This document shows, piece after piece, positions 33,865 to 44,352 of a stretch of 64,000 bases of DNA; the stretch's first letter is position 1; every line of letters starts with the position of its first letter. The notes beneath the pieces were generated by a model. That model was not told the origin of the DNA. It saw nothing but the letters and a program-made list of their open reading frames with translations, and ran no database searches. Source of the DNA: Dastarcus helophoroides (lineage: Eukaryota; Arthropoda; Insecta; Coleoptera; Bothrideridae); the NCBI GenBank assembly GCA_028583605.1, contig CM053326.1:5712587-5776586 (forward strand), in the 5' to 3' direction. The translations under genes were made by a program, and so were the position numbers.

Positions 33865-36790
33865 TATCAGGAAAGGATTCAAAAAAATCAACCTATAGGA
33901 ATTGCGGCAATGATGACTCAGACTTTGAACTATTCGCTTCGAAACTAAAAGTAAATAATGTCATAATGATTAGTGGCTAAAACGATTTGATAATAATATT
34001 TATATACTCAGAAGATAAATTTATTTAATTAAATTTCAAACAGGAAATGGTTTATTAACGGTACAAACGTAAATGTAATTCAACTTTGAATAAAATTTTC
34101 CCAAGCTTTCATTACAACGAATTTGGTAGCTATAAAAGACCCCCAACTATATGAAGTAGGCAATTCCATACGTGCAGAATGTTTCCGTGATTAAAAGGGT
34201 ATCTATGTTTAAATACACATGTGCAACATGAGAATAAATCAGAAACAACTATAGAACTGGAATTACACTGTTATTCGGTGTAACTTTACTGAAGCCATTA
34301 TATAAACACTGCGACTCTTGCTAACTTGAAAGTCAAATACTCCGAAACAAAGCCAGGAAAACAAGTTTACTAACGTTTTAATGTACCTACCACCATTTAT
34401 TATTCATAAATTATTTACCGGTGCGGGTAAGCTAAAACGTGTATTCCATGGGACCTCCACAAGTGGTATTGTACAATATGCACTTATGAAAGGAATATTA
34501 TCCCTTTCCTTGTTAAGGAATATTAAAGAGACAACTTAAAGTCCGTCATTGCGACGCCACTTAATAACATTCTAAATCAACCGCATGTTATTTCAGCTGT
34601 GCCATCTTTATAATTTATCCAAAGAAAACTTCAAATATTTCAAATATGACTAGCCTGCAACTACAACTAGTCACAATAACAATAAAGTTCGAGTATATAC
34701 AATGGAATTAAAGATATAAAAGTTTCAATAATGAGGTCGTATCTGTAACACTTGTATATGTCTAGCTCCTCATTTTATGTTGACCGTAGATAACGGTACA
34801 AAAACGAAAGAAAAATGAGATGTCGTTCCTGTTATTTGCGTATCCAAAAAAAACCACGTGATAACCAGCGTATTTTACATAGGCAAATATTATTTTTATG
34901 GATATATTTTATTTTAATTACTATTTCAACCTCGGTAAAATCATTGTATTACACCTTTTTCTTATATGAAGATTCCCGAAGGATGATTTTTTACGAAAAA
35001 ATGGTTGTCTGCTTGCAAGATGAATGAAAATGATAATGTTACTGTTGGAGGTTAGCAATGACATTATTATAAGATTAGGTTGGTATGAATTGAATGATGT
35101 TTTTTTTAAGTGCGTAATACATTTTTTTGGCAGAAAGTTTGTTCCTCTTTTTCATTCAACTCATGAATTACCTATGCACAGTGGGTCAATGTGAGCAATT
35201 TCTGGCCAAAACCAGGGATATAATTTTTCCGACTTAAGGAAAATAGCACAAAGCGCTGTTAATTAGCAAGAATAAAGCTTATTTTTAAAAGAACAGTTTA
35301 CCCTATTTCCCATCTCATGTTTCAGAACAATAATATTTGTTTTGATAATGACGATTTTTTAGATTTTCATTACTGTAATTGATTTTTTTTTCAGAGAGCA
35401 GAGAAGAATCAGTGTCGCCACAAATTATATTTGGAAACTGGTATTTTTTAATGCATACCTTCAAACGAAGCATTTGTTAGGTAAAATTTGGGTATACCAA
35501 ACTAACAAGCTCGAAACCGGTATTTGTTTTCCAAATCCTGGATTTGTTAAGTATTCAAATCTGTCGGTTTAGGTAACAGAATTTAGAGAATAAAACGGCA
35601 GATACGAAATACTCAGAGAATTGTTAAAAAGAAGGAATTTGCACAAAAGCGACTGGTAATACCTTTGAATGATGATGTTTTAGTTTGTTCACTTTTATTT
35701 ATTATTAAGTACCTCATTATTTTCTTGTGTTTAACCTTGATTTGTAACATGTTTTGCTTAGTATTTAGAAAATTAAGCAAAATTTTCATTTGGAGCTTTT
35801 TTTGTCATTACAAACTATGTTTCTTAGCAGCAATTTTCAATACCGCCAAAAATAACTATAATTTATTCTGAGACAATTTTTTGGAACTTTCAAATAATTG
35901 AACTCTCTGTTCAAAAAATCTCGAAAAAAATGTCATTTTCTGTAATTTAATATTAAGCAGCACTTTTTATAAGAAATGATTTTTTCTCATAAAACCACAA
36001 AAAGAAATCCCTCTTCAGTACTCTTGGAACCCACTGAATATAAATAAGTGGACTTGTATTGCGGGCTGCATATAAATATCCGTCAAATTTGGATAAACGA
36101 GAATTGAGGCAGTTACAAAACCCAAAGAGTTAGAATAATCGCCAGGTTCTGTGACTTCAGTCATCAAAAACCGTAGGAAAGTATAAATCTCTATAAGAGA
36201 GATTTTTTTTATATGTCCGGACCTCTATAAGTGACAAGGGAAGGATCCCACTTGCGAAATTCAGATTGAGATACATTTTTTTATACATAAAACATAAATT
36301 TAGAATGTTAAGTTCTTAAAATATTAAAGTGCACTAGCCAGCCAATTCTGAAAAACAAGCTTCAAAATTTCATTCCCAGCCTATATATCTACTTGTACGT
36401 TCGCAGGAACATTATCTATTTAGTATAACTTTAACTAAACACAGTTCGCATTTTCTTATTTAACTTTATTTTTTAACTGACCACGTACATAGAAGAAATA
36501 AAAATTAATTAAAACTTTAACTATTGACTCACCCTTGAGGGCACTTAATTGACCTTTTGCAAGAAGAGAGTATACGAGACATTTAAACCATTTAAAAAAG
36601 TGGAATTTATTTTATAACTCATGAAATATTTTAAGGATTTTTCCTTCCAATTGATTTTATTGTCAAGACGTACCTTACTGTACTTTTAAATAAAAACTTC
36701 TTAAATCGAAAGATGCAATACTCTGATAAGATAGCATCCCAATCTATTGGAGTTCCCTGTGCAAACACAGAGATTCAGACTGCATGTCAA
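33865..36790. other. unassigned AT-rich DNA
   Basis: There are no coding motifs, RNA genes or clear repeat ends here. Short frames such as 34815-35027 and 35665-35871 are hydrophobic or basic by composition and look like chance. This may be the least disturbed host intergenic sequence in the window. Confidence 0.4.
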
Positions 36791-36800
36791 CACGTTTATT

Positions 36801-36834
36801 GGTTTCGAAGCGTATAAATGCCTTCGAGCGGTGC
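36801..36834 (-). ncRNA. hammerhead-like relic of a Penelope tail
   Basis: The minus strand reads CGCTCGAAGGCATTTATACG then CTTCGAAACC. A CGAAG/CTTCG hairpin followed by GAAAC resembles the CTGAAG..GAAAC layout of Penelope-associated hammerheads. The CTGA core is degraded. It lies downstream, in the element's sense, of the GIY-YIG frame at 37837-38253. Confidence 0.3.
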
Positions 36835-37627
36835 TTATGAAAAATAAATTCGACAGCTAAATTTCATATATTCTTGAGAGGCTTTTTTGTTCAACTCGAG
36901 ATAAATTGAAATATCTCTCGTTCTTAGTGAGTTTTATTGAACGTGGTGAGTAAAATGTGAACAATAAGAAATCTTTTTCACCTGAAATCGAAAAAGAAGA
37001 CTTAAAATATCTTATGAAATTGAAATATTATTAGGGTATAATATGATCCGGTATTATAAATTTTGTAACCGCAAAGCAACAAACTTTAAATGCTGAATCA
37101 GTAACTAAGTAATTAATTTTAACGTATAACAACCAACTCTAGACTTAATATTATAAAGAGAGAATTTCTGATCGGCTGAAAAACCTAATCAACCCACGGA
37201 CCCAACTACTGAAGCCAGAAGCATGAAATTCGGAAAGTAGATTTCTTTTAGGTAGAAGATGAGTAATAAAAAATTCGTCCTCTAAGGGTAAAGACACACG
37301 AAGCGGTTTTCGCCGAGTCGGCACCAATTTGGACCAAACACACTACTCGTCTTTAAAGCTGCCAGCGCGCGAGGTGTAAGTAAACGTGTTGCCAGTTCTT
37401 CCTGAAGTAATGGATTCCAACGACGAATTAATAATTTTAATCCAGTTTACTATATTGTCAATTAAAAAATAAAAAAAAGAAACATCTTATGTGAGAACAT
37501 CCAGTTGTTCAGGAACGCAAAGAAAAAAATCAATTTTATGCTATATTTATAAGGACAACTAAAAGCAATGAAGTCCAAATAATGTTTTACCCCTTTACCA
37601 CATCGGCAATTAAATAAATAATTACGC

Positions 37628-37663
37628 GATACGTATTTCGCCAGCCGAACTGACATTTTCAAG
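37628..37663 (-). ncRNA. hammerhead-like relic downstream of PLE endonuclease
   Basis: The minus strand reads TGCTCTTGAAAATGTCAG, TTCGG, then CTGGCGAAATACGTATC. A GTCAG/CTGGC hairpin followed by GAAA and the palindrome TACGTA mirrors the hammerhead layout, with CTTGAAAA in place of CTGANGA. The position about 170 bp after the endonuclease stop is where a Penelope terminal repeat would be expected. Confidence 0.35.
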
Positions 37664-37836
37664 AGCACTAATCTAAAAAGATTAGCAAAAGATGCATCGA
37701 CGTCATCTGCATTGAGATTCAAATCGATAGTGGCGATCTTTTGCTTTCTTTCCTATTTCTAATTGTTTAACACATCTGGTGCATGCAATTTTGACCTGCC
37801 ACAAATAGCCTTCAATAAACTGGAGGCCGCCAATAG

Positions 37837-38253
37837 TCATTTATCTTCGTTAAGGGTAACTGGCCTCTGATTGATATAAATTGTTTCGTATGCATCAAAT
37901 TCTCTGTTATTTGTGACCGATCTTAACAATTTTAAATTTTCAATGTTAATTTTGTGTCCTGTACTTATCATATGTAGGGCGACACTTGATTTTTCTTTTC
38001 TATTGTATCTAAAATGAGCGATATGTTCTTTAAATCTAGTTTTAATGGATCTCTTGGTCTGTCCAACATATGATAAATTACAATTGTTACAGCTTATTTC
38101 GTAAATTCCGAAATTCCCAAGCTTGTCCAATTTATCTTTAGTATTACCCAAATTATTGCGGAGACTGTTATTGGCTGTGTAGACTACTTTTACAAATACA
38201 CTGGTGCAACATTTTTGGGAATTTGGTTGAGACTTTTGAATCATAGAAGACAA
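37837..38253 (-). pseudogene. Penelope-like element GIY-YIG endonuclease fragment
   Basis: In complete elements this domain nicks DNA for integration and follows a reverse transcriptase. The 138-residue frame shows the GIY..YVG signature: GIYEISCNNCNLSYVGQTKR at residues 49-68, the conserved Arg in TRFKEH (residue 73), and the catalytic Glu in DAYETIYI (residue 123). Cys55 and Cys58 plus His residues near 94 and 100 fit the zinc-binding extension characteristic of PLE endonucleases. The reverse transcriptase is absent: upstream, after about 50 bp, a Harbinger-like MITE (38303-38633) intervenes and beyond it I see no matching sequence. The copy is therefore 5'-truncated. The domain itself looks intact, which is unusual in this window. 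Confidence 0.8.
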
Positions 38254-38302
38254 GAAGACTATTCAACTTAGGTGTACTATTTATCATGAATATATGAAGT
38301 AA

Positions 38303-38633
38303 TGTGCCGTTTACACGGGATAGTAACTTGCGAGAGCGACTTGTGAGAGCGAATATATTTATTGACTCTACATTACTATTTCTACCTCCAAATGTATGAC
38401 TTGCACAACCCACTTGCAGACAACTTCCAACAAATTAGAAATAAATCTGAACTTGCCTATAGCCCTCCCTACGGTTATTTACACGTGCAAGTAATTATTG
38501 CGGCAAGCACTTGCGCAAGTTTTACGACATGCTCTGAGAGCACTCTCAGAGACTGTTTACACTACGCAAGTTCGCTGGAAGTACTCTCAGACATCGCCTT
38601 GCGATAGTTTTACTTGCTCATGTAAATGGCACA
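38303..38633. mobile_element. Harbinger-like MITE, 331 bp
   Basis: The left end TGTGCCGTTTACACGGGATA and the right end (inverted) TGTGCCATTTACATGAGCAA continue as imperfect inverted repeats for about 35 bp. A 3-bp TAA direct repeat flanks the element (38300-38302 and 38634-38636), as expected for PIF/Harbinger insertions. The interior has internal CTTGCG and CTCTCAGAG motifs and no coding potential. It sits just upstream of the PLE endonuclease. Confidence 0.7.
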
Positions 38634-38889
38634 TAAGTTCAAATTTTAAAGAAATTTAAACCTTATTATATCGTAAATTTACTGTTCGTTTACTAGCTAT
38701 TTTCCTTTTTTAAAATTTTATATGTATTAAGTACGGTGATTCAATGCAGACAAGCCAGTACAATAGAACTACAGAATCGAACTGATAGTGTGTGCCTGAA
38801 TATCTTACCTCAAATGTAAACTGAATAGTGTTTGATGTTTTGAGCTTCAGCCTGCAGTTATAGAGTGTGAGACCAAATCCAACAGGGGG

Positions 38890-39450
38890 TGAACTAGAGT
38901 TTCGAGATTAGCATGGAACAGAGTTAATAATGGATTTTAAAACCTAAGTTTTTATACAAATAATCTTAAGAAGATTAGATCTATGTTTTGCCGATTTCAA
39001 CAATTCCATCCCTAAAGATGTAAATTGAAGTGACATCAAATTTTCAGTTTGCTATGGAACACAGTTAATAATGTGCTTTATGAATTGCAATTTTGTGTAA
39101 GTAAACTAGGAAAAAAATAATGAAACCCGTGGTCAGCCAATTTCAAAAGTTTAAGTTGGCAAGGAAAAAAATTACAAAATCAAAATTTTGCATAAAGAAT
39201 ATGTGAAACAAATACTTGAACACATACTTAGACGATTATAATATTCAACACCTAAAGGTGGAAAAGGCTTATCAAAGTGCAAACAAATTAATTTTATAAT
39301 CCAAAACAATGCAAATAATCCATGAAGGAAATATGTTAACACGTATTTGGCCGATTTTAGCAATTGAGCCTTTAAGGGGGCAAAAATATGTATCAAGATT
39401 TATATGGTAAAAGAAAATAAAAACATTTCTTAGTCCAAAGTTTTGTGAGA
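38890..39450 (+). repeat. degenerate tandem array, left part
   Basis: Units of about 120-150 bp each contain a GCCGATTTCAACAATTCCA-like segment followed by a CCCTAAAGG-like block (for example 38990-39020, 39230-39260, 39348-39380). Copies are strongly diverged. The same pattern reappears beyond the IS630-type transposon at 41360-41920, suggesting the transposon inserted into one array. Confidence 0.45.
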
Positions 39451-39459
39451 AGTATACAG

Positions 39460-41358
39460 GGTGTTACAAAAGTCCGGGCCGCTACTTCAGGAGCATATTC
39501 TACACATTAAAATATGAAAAATGTTGAAATACATTTTTTTCTTTAAATTGCCTCCTAACGGAGATATGACCATTTAAAGATGGCGCCCCTAAAGTGGTTT
39601 TTTTACTACAAAAAGTTAACGGTTAGTAGCAAAGTCATGAAATTGGCCAAGCAGTTAAAGAATTGGATTAGGCATATTCTCATGTAACATATTTTTTGAA
39701 TAAGCAGTAGCGTGGTGTGTAGGGGGTTGCCCGCGATTATTTTTTGCCGTAACTTTTTTGTATTGCAATATTTCGACACAAAAGTGCCATAATCGTAAAC
39801 AGCAACATTTTTTATACAAAAAAGGTACTCTTTCTCAAAGTCGCTAAAAGTAACCGTTTCCGAGAAAAAAGCGTTTAAACAAAATTGTTGCATTTATTAG
39901 AATTCGTTTTGCAAATTTCTAATTTATCCACTACTAACTGCATTGATATAAAAATAGTACAAAATTAAGAAAAAAAAATCAAAGCAAGTGTTCGAAATTA
40001 CTGCCCCTGCAGCAATACATTGCTCAGCTCGTCTTCTAAGGGAACTCCTTACTCTTTCGCAAATGCCTGGTGTATTGTGAATCTGGTTGAACCCATTTTC
40101 AATTCGTTCACGAAGATCATTGATATTGTCAACTGGTGTGGAGTAGACGATCTGCTTTAGATGTCCCCATAAGTAGAAATCGAGTGTGTTGAGGTCAGGA
40201 GACCTAGCTGGCCATGGTATCGGACCTCCTCGACCTATCCATCGTTGATGATAGTTGTTATTCAAAAATTCCCTAGCAACTGCACTAAAATGGGCAGGTG
40301 CCCCATCGTGCATTATCCACATTCGCTGTCTTGTTATGAGTGGAATATTTTCAAGTAACACGGGTAACTCTGTTTACAAAAAATGTCTATATGATGCTCC
40401 TGTTAACCTATGGGGTAAAAAAAACGGTCCAATTATAGAGTCCCCTATTATTCCTCCCCAAATGTTAAGTGAAAAATGTTGCTGATGCCTCGACTGAATA
40501 ACTGCATGGGGATTTTCAACTTGCCACTGATGCATGTTGTGAAAGTTAAGTATCCCGTTTCTGGTAAAACCCGCTTCGTCCGTAAATAATATGAGCGATG
40601 GAAAGTTCTCATATTTAGCGATCTTATGCAATAGCCAGTTGCAAAATTCTATTCTTGGAGGATAATCAGCAGCAAGTAACCCTTGCACTCTTTGAAAATG
40701 ATAGGGGTAAAATTTCAAAATTCGCCAGATAGTTACGTGATTTACTCCTTCGGCTAAAGCAAGTTGTCTAGTGCTGACACATGGATCTTCTTCAACTCGC
40801 TGAAGCACACGCTCCTCTAAATTAGCAACTTCTGCGTTTGGCCTTCCAACACGTTCGCCTTTGAAAACAAAATTTCCTGTTTCACATAAACGAGCATGAA
40901 TTTTCTGGAACAATTTTTCTCCTGGTAGGTGTCTATTAGGAAAACGTTCAGCACGATTACAATTTGCAAGCCCGTACATTAAATGCATATCGGCCATTTC
41001 TTGATTTGAATAGTCCATTTTATCAAAATAATGAAAAGTTAAAAAACTACTACACTTACTATTGACAACAAAAACTGCTAAAGTTTACAGCTTACGACCA
41101 AATTTTATCAGTGACACAACGTCAATCTCTGGCAGATATTGTCAAGTACAATTGTTTTCTTTACGATCAGTTTGCATGACCAACTTATTTTTTCTTATAC
41201 AAATTAGTTAGAATTTCGAAGACGGGATAGGATTATTTAAACGCCTTTTTCTCGGAAACGGTTACTTTTAGCGACTTTGAGAAAGAGTACCTTTTTTGTA
41301 TAAAAAATGTTGCTTTTTACGATTATGGCACCTTTGTGTCGAAATATTTAAACGCCTT
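39460..41358 (-). mobile_element. IS630/Tc1-mariner-superfamily transposon
   Basis: A transposase (39924-41018, minus) lies between inverted repeats of about 120 bp. 39765-39885 (TTTCGACACAAAAGTGCCAT.., GTACTCTTTCTCAAAGTCGC.., CCGTTTCCGAGAAAAA) is repeated inverted at 41238-41350 with few changes. The left side continues outward about 300 bp to TACAGGGTGTTACAAAAGTC at 39458, a typical terminus. The right side stops sooner, next to the tandem array, so the right end seems truncated. No duplication could be confirmed. Confidence 0.65.
39924..41018 (-). pseudogene. IS630-type transposase with one premature stop
   Basis: This cut-and-paste transposase would be 364 residues. An N-terminal DUF4817-like helical region (residues 1-50, EMADMHLMYGLANCN) and a helix-turn-helix (about 67-102, VSTRQLALAEGVNHVTIWRI) precede the DDE domain. 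Candidate catalytic residues are Asp147 (LFTDEAGF), Asp238 (MHDGAPAHFS) and Asp275 (RSPDLNTLDFYLWG), with 36 residues between the last two, and the WIGRGGP motif lies between them. A single TAA at 40374-40376 (codon 215) breaks the frame, consistent with a C-to-T change in a CAA codon. Otherwise the frame is open to its natural stop. About ten residues expected between ANCN and AERFPN in relatives seem missing. The spacing does not match classical mariner (34). Confidence 0.85.
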
Positions 41359-41359
41359 T

Positions 41360-41920
41360 TTCTCCTAAGGGCCAAATTGGTATAGAATTTTTATGCTAAA
41401 AATTAAAGAAACATATAACCTAAGACTTTGTGTAAATAATATATGAATTAAATAACTAAAGGCAGGTTTACCGATTCTGAAAATTCATGCCACGGGAGGA
41501 TAAAGCTATAGTAATACATATAATAAAGGGTCCTGACTCATCGACACAGAATCGTAACTATAAAAGTTAGAGCCCGAAAGTTACACAGTAGAAAAGCAAT
41601 TAGAACGGATTTTTGGAAATACGCTTTCTAAGGAGGGGTCAAAAAGGACGAAATGGAAATCCGAAAGTACTTTGGAGTAAAGTTAATAATGCGTTCGAAA
41701 ATTTAAAGTTTTTTTTTAAATACACTATAAACGAAATAATTAAACTTCGTTTTTGAATGATGATTACAATTTAACCCTTAAGGGTACAGAATTGGCGTGG
41801 AAAAAAAAATAATAATTCCCTTTACAACCCTAAGTATAATTTAGAGAATACATATGGTCGATTTTACAAATTTAATATCTAAGCAGGGTAAGAATGTATG
41901 GAAAGTTATATAAGACAGAC
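41360..41920 (+). repeat. degenerate tandem array, right part
   Basis: AAGGGCCAAATTGGT, TTAACCCTTAAGGGTACAGA and GGTCGATTTTACAAATTTAA echo the unit of the array at 38890-39450. Conservation is low and the unit length cannot be stated precisely. Confidence 0.35.
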
Positions 41921-43245
41921 GTATGTATTCTGTTAAAAAACAGTCAAGGAATTTTGGTCGGTTCAACTCCTAGCTTCCTTAGTTTTTTAATATTTCTGAT
42001 TCATTTTAAATCTGGAATGAGCAAATAATGGGCTTTCATTTCGACACTCGGATTCGAAGAGGGAAGAAAATATCCTTTTAGAGAAAAGCGCTTAAACGTG
42101 AGCAAAATTGTCAAAACGCAAGCTTAGTACCTAAATAATACGCAAAGTAACGCCAGGTAAGTACATAAATAAAAGAGATTGTATCTAATCATAGTAGCAA
42201 TCAATAAATCTACTAAAATCTAAACATAAATTACATATCTCTTCTATTTTGTTCGAATTTGCACCTTAGAATAGGGGCGGCCCGAATTGTGTATCACATT
42301 CCTGTCAGCTAAAAATATGCTAAAAACACTAATAAACTTAAATAATGAGAGATGCTTGCCACATTTCTGATAGAAAGTACACTAGTGAAATGAACTCATT
42401 GTCACTTCAAGTGTCGTCAATCGGCCAACCAGGACAATCAGTGACAAAGATTTCAGTCAACCGTAAACCCGTTCGAGGTCAGACAAGTTTTCACTTGTAA
42501 ATTGTGTATTTACGTAAACAAGATTTGAAGTTTCTTGTAGGGATGTCAATTTCTTTTTAAAATAATCGATATTTGCATGGATTCAAATCCGTGAGCAAAA
42601 AAATCGATTTCCGATTAAATTGGGATGATGAAAGATCGATTTCGGATTGCTCGATTTAATGATGTATTTATTAAAAATTAAACATTAATAACTAAATGAA
42701 AGAAATATTGAATGATAATGATGAATTTGCATTCGAGCATAATGGAACCAAATTATCCTCTACATCAAAAATACATTAAAATCTGCTGTTACTAAAATGG
42801 CTACTTTTATGAGAGCGACCACTCCACCAAGCTTATGTAGTAGGATGGGTCGAAGTTTTAATCTTCAATGGACTGTAGTGCCAAAAGTTGTAAAATGGCT
42901 TAAAATGAAAAGGGTATTTTGTTTAATTTTAATGTTTAACATTCCCACTGGGCCCCTAAATATGACAATTAAAAAAACTAAAACTTGAACATCTCTGCGC
43001 TAGAAAAAGTTTTGTAATGGTATATTATACAAGTATATAAAATATTTTTAAAATTGAAATATTATTAGCCCCCCTTCAGTACCTACGTTACAAAAATCAT
43101 CGTACCTCCATAAAAACTATGGACACACACGAGAACTGATATTGCAGAAAAGTAATATACTCACTAAGAAAGAAACTAGAGCACCTTGTAAGATTAAAAT
43201 ATTATTTGAATATTTTTTATTATTATGAGAGCAACAGGTGATTAC
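41921..43245. other. unassigned sequence
   Basis: No coding motif was found. GCGGCCCGAATTGTGTATCA at about 42278 weakly resembles the reverse complement of the IS630 left terminus. TAGGGATGTCAATTTC at 42538, followed by repeated ATCGAT motifs, resembles a hAT-type end, but no partner end was found. Confidence 0.35.
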
Positions 43246-43249
43246 AATT

Positions 43250-43895
43250 TCAAAGCTTCTACTTGCCATTGCACAGGAATTTGGTATCTCCGATTGTCAT
43301 GCATCAAGAATGTTACTTTTGGAGAGATCTTGGAACCAACACTACTTGTGAACATCTTCCAATGAAAGGACTTTTAGAAAAAAAAAATACCAACTATCTA
43401 TTTGCGCTTGTGTGTCTGAAGAAATTCATTTAGGATTTTGTCATCAATTGAATCCAAAGGAGCCAATGAGAACTTTGAGGACTTAACAGCTCTCTAGCCT
43501 TGTTCTAACTTAAGCTTTGTAAGGAACAAAGAGCTAATCTGTTTTGAAGTATTCTTTAGCTTGAAAAAGAAAGCCTAGCTTTTGAGAGACGGATTTGACC
43601 ATAGTGGGGACACAGTTATTTAAATAAATAAATAAATTGTGCCTGCATTTACGTTTATTTCTAGAATATACAAATTAGACTTGATAGAAAGGATTTTAAT
43701 GTCAAAAGAAACAAAGGCCTCCGTTTTTAAAACATTGAGGTCATCTACATTTGTTCTTCCCCATTCCAAAACGATATCGAAATTAGGATTTACATTACTG
43801 TTCTTTTAGCGTATTTGAAGCAACGATGAATAATGTTGATGCCGGAGGAAAAGGATGATATTAGGCTACTCTCACCTCCGTAGGTATACATCTGG
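43250..43895 (-). pseudogene. relic of the same Jockey-like LINE
   Basis: The segment aligns by eye with 11490-12140 in the same orientation, with many substitutions and gaps. Shared landmarks are AAGAAAGCCTA.CTT.TGAGAG, GGAAAGGATTTTA-like, CCATT.CA.AA.GAT.TCGA, and TTTGAAGCA.CGAT..ATAAT. It corresponds to the region just after the YADD motif of the reverse transcriptase and is fully decayed. Confidence 0.55.
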
Positions 43896-44352
43896 TAACA
43901 TACCCATGAGTCAGGTCTACATTTATTACAAACTTGATTTAGACGAACCAATTTTTTTGTAATCGTCCCAATTTATTGTTACCTCTTAATGCTGAGCAAC
44001 ATCATCAACCTTAGATTGTAGTAAATAAGAAAAAGACTGGGACATGAATGAAATATTAGTATTTTTTGTAGTAATAAGACTGGTTAATAAAGTTTAATAG
44101 TTATGAATTATTTTAAAATGTTTATATTGATGTTTAATATAAACAGTTTGAAAACTAAAATTCCACCAGTGGGAGCCCTAATTTCGATAAAAATCGTGTA
44201 GCTGCTCATTGGACAAAAATTTTGCCTGTGGAGTGTACATTTTAGGTTTACCTCTTATTTTAGTGTTGAACTTTACAATTTTTCTTCCCAAATGTAATAA
44301 AAATGTGCGAAGTAATTAGAAATATGCCAGCATCAGAAAAATATGCAACATA

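Noticed and set aside
37310..37460. Start of a Harbinger-type gene (ATG at 37409, MDSNDELIILIQF)
   Set aside because: The frame stops after about 20 codons and nothing downstream resembles a Harbinger protein.
42275..42307. Possible right terminus of the IS630-type transposon
   Set aside because: Resemblance to the reverse complement of the 39460 end is partial, and about 900 bp of unrelated or tandem-array DNA separates it from the inverted repeat at 41350.
42538..42700. Possible hAT left end (TAGGGATGTCAATTTC)
   Set aside because: No inverted partner or 8-bp direct repeat could be found in the following sequence.
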